Positions 50,294 to 57,817 of a DNA stretch of 64,000 bases are shown here, piece after piece. The stretch's first letter is position 1, and each line of letters begins with the position of its first letter. Position numbers and translations under genes: made by a program. A model generated the notes under the pieces. It was not told where the DNA came from. It saw only the letters and a list, made by a program, of their open reading frames with translations, and searched no databases. The DNA is from JAIRNF01 sp031551125. Its GTDB lineage: Bacteria > Bacteroidota > Bacteroidia > Bacteroidales > UBA932. The stretch is taken from the NCBI GenBank assembly GCA_031551125.1, contig JAVBOB010000011.1, positions 142,534-206,533 of the forward strand. The letters are read 5' to 3'.

Positions 50294-51100
50294 ATGAAAA
50301 CTTTACCGATAGTAATTATCTTGGCCATGCTGACGGCTTGTCAGGGAACATCGGTTAAGGAGCGGCTATCCAAACGGCTTACCTACGAAAAGGGTGGGAT
50401 TGTAAGGGCTTCCACCAAGCATAAAAAGCTAAGCTTAGTATTTACCGCTCATGAATTTGGTGAAGGTCATGCCGTACTGCGTGAAACACTTAAGAAGCAT
50501 AACGTAAAGGGAGCGTTTTTCTTTACCGGAGATTTTTACCGCAATCCGGCCAACATTAACCTTATTCTCGACCTTAAGGATGACGGGCACTACATGGGGG
50601 CACATTCCAACAAGCATTTGCTGTACTGCTCTTGGGAAAAGCGAGATTCGTTGCTGGTAACTCGTGACGAGCTGGAGGATGATATTGACGATAACTATAC
50701 CGAAATGGCAAAGTACGGTATAATGAAATCAGACTCGCCTTACTTCTTACCTCCTTACGAGTGGTATAATGATACTATTAGTGCATGGGTGGAGAATATG
50801 GACTTAGCCCTGATAAACTTTACCGGAGGAACGCTATCTAACGCCGATTATACCACCCCCGATATGGGCAACCGCTACTACAGCAGCGATACCATTTTCA
50901 ACCGTATTTTGCGATACGAAGAAACCGACCCACATGGGCTGAATGGCTTTATACTCCTTACCCACATGGGTGTGGGCGATGCCCGTACCGATAAGTTTTA
51001 CAACCGTATGGATGCGCTTATTAATTCTTTGCAGCATAGAGGTTACGAGATAGTACCGCTACGAGAGCTGTTGGAAAAACGGAAGCCGAAAGCGGAGTAA
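50294..51100 (+). CDS. Polysaccharide deacetylase-like lipoprotein (NodB fold, modified site)
   Basis: A 268-residue lipoprotein (lipobox LTAC, Cys16), started at the ATG at 50294. The NodB/CE4-like fold is recognisable from LVFTAHEFGEG (about 48-58), KGAFFFTGDF, and the metal motif His104-Ser-x-x-His108 (AHSNKH). The first CE4 motif, normally T-F-D-D-G with the catalytic and metal Asp pair, is replaced by T-A-H-E-F, which may supply a His/Glu metal site (Glu54). A substrate in glycan processing is likely, since a GH9 enzyme follows on the same strand 261 bp downstream. Whether it is a true deacetylase is uncertain. Confidence 0.78.
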   Translation: MKTLPIVIILAMLTACQGTSVKERLSKRLTYEKGGIVRASTKHKKLSLVFTAHEFGEGHAVLRETLKKHNVKGAFFFTGDFYRNPANINLILDLKDDGHYMGAHSNKHLLYCSWEKRDSLLVTRDELEDDIDDNYTEMAKYGIMKSDSPYFLPPYEWYNDTISAWVENMDLALINFTGGTLSNADYTTPDMGNRYYSSDTIFNRILRYEETDPHGLNGFILLTHMGVGDARTDKFYNRMDALINSLQHRGYEIVPLRELLEKRKPKAE

Positions 51101-51361
51101 GGTTAGTATGACAATGGAATGAAAAAGCCAATAGATAACAGTAAGCCATCTGGTTGTATTGTTGTATTTTCTATTGTTATTGTGACAATTTTAATGTGTA
51201 CCTTAGGGATTCTATCATAAATGTTTTCGGGCTGAATTAAGTTGCGCCTTTGGCGCGAAATATTTTTTGAATGGATTTGTGTGAATTGAATTCTTATGAC
51301 ATAAACAGTTTTTATCCTTGCTCTTATAATCCTTGTTCTTTTGTCCTAAAACAACATACCT

Positions 51362-53167
51362 ATGAAAAAGTATTTACCATTCTTTGTTATTGTTGCACTG
51401 TTCTTGTCATCGTGTGCGCAGAAGTTTGATCCCAACTCGTGGATACGAATTAACCAGCTGGGCTACCTTCCCTCTTCGGAAAAGGTTGCGGTATTTATCA
51501 GTAAGGGGGATGCCCCTGTGAAAGAGTTTGCCGTTTGCGATTCGGCTACGGGTAAACAGCTAGCCTCATTCAAACGTGTAACCGATTTTGGAAAGTGGCA
51601 ATCGTTTAACCAATCGGCACGGCTTGATTTTTCCGAGTTTACTACCAAGGGTACATACTTTCTCCGGGCTGGTAATATTCAATCGTCCTGCTTTAAAATA
51701 TCACCTACTGTTTATGATGGTACTGCCGATTTTTTACTTCAGTACATGCGTCAGCAACGTTGCGGGTTTAACCCCTTCTTGAAAGACAGCTGCCATACGC
51801 ATGACGGGTTTATCATCTATCATCCTACCTTGGAGGGTAAACATATAGATGCTACAGGCGGCTGGCACGATGCTTCGGATTACTTGCAGTACGTTGCAAC
51901 ATCGGCCAACGCGGTATTCCAAATGTTGCTGGCTTACCGGCATCATCCCGAATCGTTTGGTGATAGCTACCAAGCCAACGGATTGCCGGGGGCTAACGGT
52001 ATTCCCGATATTTTGGACGAAGCAAAATGGGGGCTTGATTGGCTGGTGAAGCTAAATCCGAAAAAAGATATGATGTTTAACCAAATTGCCGACGACCGCG
52101 ACCACCGCGGTTTCCGCCTTCCCTCACTAGATACGGTTAACTACGGCAAAGGGCCCGGCAAGGGGCGCCCCGTTTACTTTTGTACCGGAGAGGTACAAGG
52201 CCTGTTTAAGAATAAAAACCGTGCTACGGGCATTGCATCTACCGCCGGAAAGTATTCGTCGGCCTTTGCGTTAGGTAGCGTGTTGCTGAAAGATTACTAC
52301 CCCGATTTTAGCAAAGCTATTGCGCAAAAAGCGGTAGAGGCGTATGATTACGGAGTGCTTCATCCGGGTGCATGTCAAACGGCTCCTTGCGTTTCGCCAT
52401 ACTTTTATGAGGAAGATAGCTGGGTTGATGATATGGAGCTGGCAGCGGCACAGCTGGCGCTGATTACCGGAAATGCTGATAAGTATAATAACGAGGCGGC
52501 AAGCTTTGGTAAGCAGGAGCCCGTTACACCTTGGATGGGTGCCGATACGGCCCGCCACTACCAATGGTATCCGTTTATGAATGCCGGACATTACTTCCTT
52601 GCAACTTGTACAGACCAAGGCATAAGCAAGGAGTTTATTGAAAACATGAAAGCGGGTATTGATACGGTGTATAGCAAGGGTAAAGATAACCCCTTCCAGA
52701 TAGGTGTTCCGTTTATATGGTGTTCCAACAACTTGGTAACAGCTATGCTTACGCAAATCAGCCTGTACGAAAAGGCAACGGGCGACCGCAGCTACGCGCA
52801 AATGGAAGCCGCCTTGCGTGATTGGCTCTTTGGCTGCAACCCTTGGGGAACAAGCATGGTGGTAGGCTTACCCTCATGGGGTGATACGCCAACAGACCCA
52901 CACTCGGCACTTACGGCAGTGTATAAGTACAAAATTGATGGCGGCTTGGTTGATGGCCCCGTATATGCCAACATATTCAATAGCCTTCGTGGTGTTCATT
53001 TGGCGAATGGCGATGTATATGAAGCGGTTCAACCTACGCGCATGCTTTACCATGATGATAATGCTGACTACTCAACCAATGAGCCTACAATGGATGGTAC
53101 AGCTTGCCTAACTTACTACATGTCGGCAATGCAGGCTAGGGGAGCGAAGGAGAAGAAGGAGAGATAG
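51362..53167 (+). CDS. Glycoside hydrolase family 9 (cellulase-type) lipoprotein
   Basis: A 601-residue lipoprotein (lipobox SSC, Cys18). An N-terminal Ig-like CelD_N domain (about 25-115; IRINQLGYLP) precedes the GH9 (alpha/alpha)6 barrel (about 120-590). The catalytic nucleophile/base pair is Asp170 and Asp173 (GGWHDASDY), the conserved His is His514 (TDPHSA), and the acid is Glu574 (YSTNEPTMDG). All are present. GH9 enzymes cut beta-1,4-glucans and, in Bacteroidota, other beta-glucans or chitooligosaccharides. The preceding deacetylase-like gene suggests action on an N-acetylated or modified glycan, which is an inference. No SusCD pair is nearby. Confidence 0.93.
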   Translation: MKKYLPFFVIVALFLSSCAQKFDPNSWIRINQLGYLPSSEKVAVFISKGDAPVKEFAVCDSATGKQLASFKRVTDFGKWQSFNQSARLDFSEFTTKGTYFLRAGNIQSSCFKISPTVYDGTADFLLQYMRQQRCGFNPFLKDSCHTHDGFIIYHPTLEGKHIDATGGWHDASDYLQYVATSANAVFQMLLAYRHHPESFGDSYQANGLPGANGIPDILDEAKWGLDWLVKLNPKKDMMFNQIADDRDHRGFRLPSLDTVNYGKGPGKGRPVYFCTGEVQGLFKNKNRATGIASTAGKYSSAFALGSVLLKDYYPDFSKAIAQKAVEAYDYGVLHPGACQTAPCVSPYFYEEDSWVDDMELAAAQLALITGNADKYNNEAASFGKQEPVTPWMGADTARHYQWYPFMNAGHYFLATCTDQGISKEFIENMKAGIDTVYSKGKDNPFQIGVPFIWCSNNLVTAMLTQISLYEKATGDRSYAQMEAALRDWLFGCNPWGTSMVVGLPSWGDTPTDPHSALTAVYKYKIDGGLVDGPVYANIFNSLRGVHLANGDVYEAVQPTRMLYHDDNADYSTNEPTMDGTACLTYYMSAMQARGAKEKKER

Positions 53168-53245
53168 CAAGAAACTTTTCGCTTAGTCGAACAAAGCTGA
53201 GACATCTGCTGAATAGACATACAAAAAATTTTATTATAGTTCTAT

Positions 53246-53276
53246 TGTAAAATTTAATCAAGTTTGGTATCTTTGA
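53246..53276 (+). promoter_or_regulatory. Promoter of the 53324-54718 gene
   Basis: TTG (53246-53248), a 20-bp spacer and TATCTTTG (53269-53276) fit the Bacteroidota consensus. The expected start is about 53284, giving a 40-nt leader. Confidence 0.7.
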
Positions 53277-53323
53277 GTATTCCGAATTATGTAAATAACA
53301 CTTAACGCTATATCGTAAAAATT

Positions 53324-54718
53324 ATGAATGACACGCTAAAAAAAGCCTCAGAGCGTTGGATACGCGAGGGCAAAACCTTTAAAGATGGTATCAACGCATG
53401 GCTTGATGTAATATATTTGGAGAAGCGCCAGCCCGATACTCCCGAACCTTTGGAAACCCGCCGCGATATGGCAGATTATGTAATGGGTCAAATTGTAGAG
53501 TTTAATCAACGTAAGGAGTACGAACATTTGCGTCAGCTTTTCCCCCCCGATTATGACCCATTTGATAAAGTATATGCCGATACCGAGTTGAGCAGGATGG
53601 TTTCCAAAATTTTGTTGTTGAATGATAATCGTATTATTGCCTTGGTTGAAGGCGAAGTGTGGATTATCAGTGACAATAGTATTACTAAAGATACTACCGG
53701 TGTTATTACTTTTGGTGCGAGCGGCGACAAGGAGTTTATCGCTAAAGCGTATAAAGATAAAATTGAAATTTACCAAGGTTGGGATGGCCCCGTTGTGTGT
53801 ACAATGGCTTACCCCAAGGGCTATGGCGATGATTTTGCACGCGTTCATCCAACGCTAACCGTCAATCCCGAGCTGTTTAATGGCGAAGATATGGGTATTG
53901 TCAGCATTTTGGTTTTTAGCAATGGTAAACGAATTGTACTGGTAGCTGAAGCCGGCATATTTGTTATCGGAGAGGGAAGCAGTCAGCTGATACATCCCGT
54001 ACCTGTTGACGAGGACGCCGAAGAGGATGAAGATATAGATGATGAAGATCGCGAAAATTTTATTATGTCGTTGCATTATCCGCATGCAGATCTGTCACCC
54101 GATGATCAGTACATTGCTACAGGATCGCAAATGAGCTGCCATATTGTGTTGAAAGAAGAAGACGGTAAATGGGTTGAAACCGCACATATAGAGCCGCGTT
54201 CATCGTATCCCAATATTGCCTGTTTCAACTATCATATCAAAGATGCTGAGGGAAATGCGATTCCCTTGCTGGCATTGGGTTCGTGCCACTTTTCACAGAG
54301 TGCTACCATCTGCGTGTATGTAAAAGAAATCGAAGGGCTTGAAGCATCAGGTTACGACCTTGATAGCGAGGCTATTTTTGTAGTTGATGACCGCAATTGG
54401 TGTTTTAGCATGCTTTCCAGCAGTCGTGGGTTTATGCTAGGCGATAACAATGGCTACATGTGGCTCAAGCTGACTTGCGATGATACTGATTATTTGCACA
54501 TTGGCGGAACAGTCATGTCAATGGATATATCAAAAGACCGTCAAAGCCTTGTAGTGGCAACATCGGCGGGACAAATTGTGTGCTACAAATATATGCAACC
54601 AAAAGATTTTGACGAAAATAAAAACAACCGTCAAGACCCATACTTGATTACCAACCTTACTTTCACGAATACCAAGCGTTACCTGTTTTGGGAAGATCAG
54701 GAGCCGTTGATTTGGTAG
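53324..54718 (+). CDS. Predicted cytoplasmic beta-propeller-like protein, unknown
   Basis: A 464-residue protein without a signal peptide or membrane segment. The N-terminal 80 residues are helical and charged. From about 90 on there are repeated four-strand-like blades (RIIALVEGEVWIISD, RIVLVAEAGIFVIGEG, YIATGSQMSCHIVLKEE, SLVVATSAGQIVCYKY) suggesting a WD40-like propeller. A strongly acidic loop (about 226-242, DEDAEEDEDIDDEDRE) sits in the middle. Cysteines are frequent in the second half. I do not recognise the family. It has its own good promoter and no operon partner, so it may be a scaffold or sensor. Confidence 0.7.
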   Translation: MNDTLKKASERWIREGKTFKDGINAWLDVIYLEKRQPDTPEPLETRRDMADYVMGQIVEFNQRKEYEHLRQLFPPDYDPFDKVYADTELSRMVSKILLLNDNRIIALVEGEVWIISDNSITKDTTGVITFGASGDKEFIAKAYKDKIEIYQGWDGPVVCTMAYPKGYGDDFARVHPTLTVNPELFNGEDMGIVSILVFSNGKRIVLVAEAGIFVIGEGSSQLIHPVPVDEDAEEDEDIDDEDRENFIMSLHYPHADLSPDDQYIATGSQMSCHIVLKEEDGKWVETAHIEPRSSYPNIACFNYHIKDAEGNAIPLLALGSCHFSQSATICVYVKEIEGLEASGYDLDSEAIFVVDDRNWCFSMLSSSRGFMLGDNNGYMWLKLTCDDTDYLHIGGTVMSMDISKDRQSLVVATSAGQIVCYKYMQPKDFDENKNNRQDPYLITNLTFTNTKRYLFWEDQEPLIW

Positions 54719-54835
54719 GGGCTTTGTATGTAAAGGTTATATTCGACTGCATCCTTTGAAATATTGAGATGCCTTTGAGCCCTTTGCTAAAATTGCCGAT
54801 TACTCCAGCAAAAAACTTGATTTCGTGGAATAGTT

Positions 54836-54955
54836 ATGAAAACTTACAAAACAGATAGTGCAGGCTCTGATATCAGAAAGGCAGTAGGCCTCTTTTTAGG
54901 CATATTTGTTGTTGTGTTTGCAGTAGGTATTCTCATAATTGCCGGTATGCGTTAG
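54836..54955 (+). CDS. Small single-helix membrane protein (39 aa)
   Basis: A short open frame, MKTYKTDSAGSDIRKAVG followed by a 20-residue hydrophobic helix (LFLGIFVVVFAVGILIIAG) and MR. The charged N-terminus followed by one helix is typical of small membrane proteins. An ATG is present with purines just upstream. It sits between the propeller gene and a hairpin cluster. No homologue is known to me, so coding status is moderate only. Confidence 0.4.
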   Translation: MKTYKTDSAGSDIRKAVGLFLGIFVVVFAVGILIIAGMR

Positions 54956-54967
54956 TGTTCTCCTGTT

Positions 54968-55047
54968 GGACTGAGGCTTCAGCCTCAGTCCCATTATCAA
55001 AACAGGTTTAACCTGCTCTATATTATTCGACTCAGGATCAGCCTGAG
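54968..55047. terminator. Three tandem hairpins
   Basis: GGACTGAGGCT-TC-AGCCTCAGTCC (54968-54991, 11-bp perfect arms), CAGGTTTAACCTG (about 55004-55016) and CTCAGG-ATCAG-CCTGAG (55031-55047) lie in series. No U-run follows the first, so termination is only one possible role. Confidence 0.5.
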
Positions 55048-55096
55048 CCAAGCAGGGGTGTTTTGAACCTAAAGCTATTTTAATGAACGAGAAAAT

Positions 55097-55456
55097 ATGA
55101 AAATTAAAAATGTTTTATTCATTGTACTATCGTTAATTATTTTAATAGGTATTATTATTGATCCTGCGTATCCTAAGTTAATGCAAAGGGATATTGATGC
55201 CGCATCGTTATACGTTGCTTTAGGCTGTATTATTTCTGTTATCGTTGCTAATATTGTCAGTGGTAAAACAAAGATAGTTCTGATAACCGGACTATGTACA
55301 GTAAGTATAATAGCTATTCTGATATTCGCAATTAGCGATTTTAATGCAGCGGGGTGGGGCTCTCTTATTTCAATGATAATAGTCGTTTACATATCCATCG
55401 CTTTTTGGCACAAATTTCGAAAAAGTCAAGAAGCCAAACATGAGAAAACATTATAA
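55097..55456 (+). CDS. Small four-helix membrane protein, unknown
   Basis: A 119-residue protein with hydrophobic helices near 5-22, 38-52, 58-77 and 82-104, and a basic C-terminus (HKFRKSQEAKHEKTL) likely to be cytoplasmic. There is no recognisable motif. It is 102 bp ahead of a secreted protein gene on the same strand. It could be a subunit of a membrane complex or a stress-related small protein; nothing in the context decides. Confidence 0.6.
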   Translation: MKIKNVLFIVLSLIILIGIIIDPAYPKLMQRDIDAASLYVALGCIISVIVANIVSGKTKIVLITGLCTVSIIAILIFAISDFNAAGWGSLISMIIVVYISIAFWHKFRKSQEAKHEKTL

Positions 55457-55558
55457 AGGACTTCGCGTGTGGAGGTTGTGATTCGATTACAAATTTAATT
55501 CTGAGAAGTGTTTTGAGCAACCAACTATCTAACAAATAGTCATTATCAATCGGGTGCT

Positions 55559-56503
55559 ATGAGAAAATTGATTTTCATATCCTTCTTTTTAATCTTTGCC
55601 GGAGGTTTGCCAAAAGCTTATTCACAGGAACCATTGTTGGAATGGATTCCGTTCCTATGGCAGGGTGACACCATTTCGGGAAAATACATCGAAAAGATGT
55701 ATCTGTATATCCCAGTGAAAATCGAAGATTTACCAGTTAATTTTACAATGCAGCTCGATTTAGGGACGATGATGGAAACACAGTTCTACGAAAACCCTAT
55801 TATGCCTTATTTGAAGGAATACCCCTCTTTGGCAAATAAGTTGGGTTCGTTTGGGGCTGCTAAAGATGTTCTATTCAGAGATATCAACCTGCGTATGGGG
55901 GCAGTCGATTTTCCGTTTGATGTTTGGATTCATGCAAATTTTGGAGAACATATCCCCCAAGATTCACTTCATTCAGGAACACCCAAACACATCGGGACAA
56001 TCGCTCCCGATATGTTCCAAGATAAAATCTTAGTGATCGATTATAAATCAAGTCGATTTGCCGTGTCGGACAGCTTGCCTGTTGAATATAAGGATTTGCC
56101 TGCTATAAAATTTGAATTAAATAACGGAATCATCGTACTCCCGTTTCGCATTAACGGCACAGAACAGAAGTTGATGTTTGATAGCGGTTCCAGTCCTTTC
56201 CCGTTGGCTACTTCAAAAGAAAAAGCGTTGAAAATAGCCGATCCGGCGATTGTTGACTCGTTGAGTGGCCCCCTGTGGTGGGGACGTGAAATTACCTTTT
56301 ACGGACTTGACGTGAACAAGTCCATTGAATTTGGCGGGACAGCACTTGGAAGCACAACGGTTTACTATGATCAAGAAGGACTTTGGGAAGAGGAAGTTTT
56401 TAAACCGCTCCATATTTGGGGGCTGACCGGTAATGCTTATTTCTTTGACTGTGTAATTATCATAGATTATAAGAATAAATTATTCAGGATAAATAGGAAT
56501 TAA
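55559..56503 (+). CDS. Two-module retropepsin-like aspartic protease homologue, secreted
   Basis: A 314-residue exported protein (signal peptide 1-22). Two copies of a retropepsin-like module appear in tandem. Module 1 (about 45-170) has Asp67 in QLDLGT and ends GTIAPDMFQDKILVIDYKSS. Module 2 (about 185-312) has Asp208 in MFDSGSS and ends GLTGNAYFFDCVIIIDYKNK. The paired endings (G-x-x-x-x-x-F-x-D-x-x-x-x-I-D-Y-K) show internal duplication. Retropepsins are normally homodimers using one D-T/S-G per subunit, so this is a natural pseudo-dimer. Module 1 reads D-L-G rather than D-T/S-G, so activity may be lost or altered. It probably forms an operon with the gene 25 bp downstream. Confidence 0.7.
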   Translation: MRKLIFISFFLIFAGGLPKAYSQEPLLEWIPFLWQGDTISGKYIEKMYLYIPVKIEDLPVNFTMQLDLGTMMETQFYENPIMPYLKEYPSLANKLGSFGAAKDVLFRDINLRMGAVDFPFDVWIHANFGEHIPQDSLHSGTPKHIGTIAPDMFQDKILVIDYKSSRFAVSDSLPVEYKDLPAIKFELNNGIIVLPFRINGTEQKLMFDSGSSPFPLATSKEKALKIADPAIVDSLSGPLWWGREITFYGLDVNKSIEFGGTALGSTTVYYDQEGLWEEEVFKPLHIWGLTGNAYFFDCVIIIDYKNKLFRINRN

Positions 56504-56528
56504 CCATATGTGATTCAATTTATATCGA

Positions 56529-57509
56529 ATGCGAAAAACACTAATAACCTTACTTTTTATTGCTAGTGTTTTGCAAGGTAAAGCGCAAATTAGAAATGAT
56601 TTCGGGTTACCCCCTGAGCAGAACTACTACGTAGAAATAACGGCCATTAAAGGCAATCAAACAACCACTCCTTTTGAGTTTAGAGAAAGCAATACGATTG
56701 TTTACACTACGGCTGTTAAGTGGGTTAGCATTGAACCGAACAGGCTGGTTGTAGAAGTTTGCAGAACATCGGATGTTGTGGTGAATAGTAAAGCATCAGA
56801 CCTGACGGTTGCCAACAACCTTGCCGTGAGAACATCGGCTGCCTTGTACCCTTTGGTGCTAAGCATCAAAACAGATGGAACAATTGATGATGTTGTCAAC
56901 TATGATGCCGTTGTTCAAAGATGGAAGACTGTAAAGGAGGAGCTGAAAGACGATTTTTACGGTGACGGATTGGATAAACACTTACACGAGGTTGACAAAC
57001 GTTTTAGCGCGAAAAGCGCTTTGGTGTATGTCTTGAACAGCGATTGTTTTCTCAGCTTGTTTTTCAATAATGCTATTTATGCCGATTATTCAAAGAAGCA
57101 AACTGCAGCAGCAGATTTGTATTTTCCCTACCTGTTTGACGTTAGACCTTTAAAAAACAGGGTGACGCTTGAGAAGGGTACGAACTCTGAAGGTGATTTG
57201 TATGTTAGCGTCAGCGGTAAATATACCGATGAACGAACAAAAGCCGATTTGGAAAGCAAGCTAAACTATTCCAACTATCGGAATTCGCCAAAAGCAGAAG
57301 CAACATTCGGTGGCACATACTTTGTAAACCCTTTATACAATACCATAAGCAGCATTTTGTTTTACTACTCAATGGAGCTGGAAGTTGAAAAATCAATCTT
57401 TGTAAAAGTAGTAGCGCTTAAGAAAGGTGAAGAATTGTCATACAAAGAGCCAAGAGCAAACGTTTATAGCAATAAAATATACATTCCTATGGAATATATA
57501 AAGATATGA
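56529..57509 (+). CDS. Secreted protein of unknown function
   Basis: A 326-residue exported protein (signal peptide 1-19, ending GKA-Q). It shows alternating beta strands throughout, a Lys/Glu-rich helix near 130-160, and no cysteine cluster or enzymatic motif I recognise. It follows the retropepsin-like gene by 25 bp on the same strand and is probably co-expressed, hence a candidate substrate or partner. The ATG at 56529 gives a normal signal peptide. Confidence 0.65.
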   Translation: MRKTLITLLFIASVLQGKAQIRNDFGLPPEQNYYVEITAIKGNQTTTPFEFRESNTIVYTTAVKWVSIEPNRLVVEVCRTSDVVVNSKASDLTVANNLAVRTSAALYPLVLSIKTDGTIDDVVNYDAVVQRWKTVKEELKDDFYGDGLDKHLHEVDKRFSAKSALVYVLNSDCFLSLFFNNAIYADYSKKQTAAADLYFPYLFDVRPLKNRVTLEKGTNSEGDLYVSVSGKYTDERTKADLESKLNYSNYRNSPKAEATFGGTYFVNPLYNTISSILFYYSMELEVEKSIFVKVVALKKGEELSYKEPRANVYSNKIYIPMEYIKI

Positions 57510-57637
57510 ATCAGGATGTATTACGCCACTTAAACCCTTTGCTGAACCTGGAGGAGATGATACTTCCAGAACGTAAGCATGAGGGGATTATAATGTCAAT
57601 ACAATAGAATGATTTATGCATCCTTCTGAATGGTAAC

Positions 57638-57711
57638 AGATGTCTCGACTCCGCTCGACATGACGATGTGTTGTGATTTCTCCCGTCATGTCGAGCGGAG
57701 TCGAGACATCT
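57638..57711. repeat. Palindrome of the AGATGTCTCGACTCCGCTCG family
   Basis: The arms at 57638-57665 and 57684-57711 (28 bp) are exact inverses around an 18-nt centre. A half-copy occurs at 17072-17100 and a degraded copy near 53190-53215. The gap 57510-57766 otherwise holds no gene. Confidence 0.8.
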
Positions 57712-57765
57712 ACTGAATGGGATGCACAAATAAATTCATTGTTATCTCGATTCTATTTAATCCAT

Positions 57766-57799
57766 AAAAAAACCGCACCGAAACTCGGCGCGGTTTTTT
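57766..57799 (-). terminator. Intrinsic terminator of pyruvate phosphate dikinase gene
   Basis: Arms 57767-57780 and 57786-57799 (AAAAAACCGC... / ...GCGGTTTTTT, one mismatch) with a 5-nt loop end in a T-run on the minus strand, 19 bp after the stop codon. Confidence 0.88.
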
Positions 57800-57817
57800 A
57801 TTACCTTATATAAAGAA

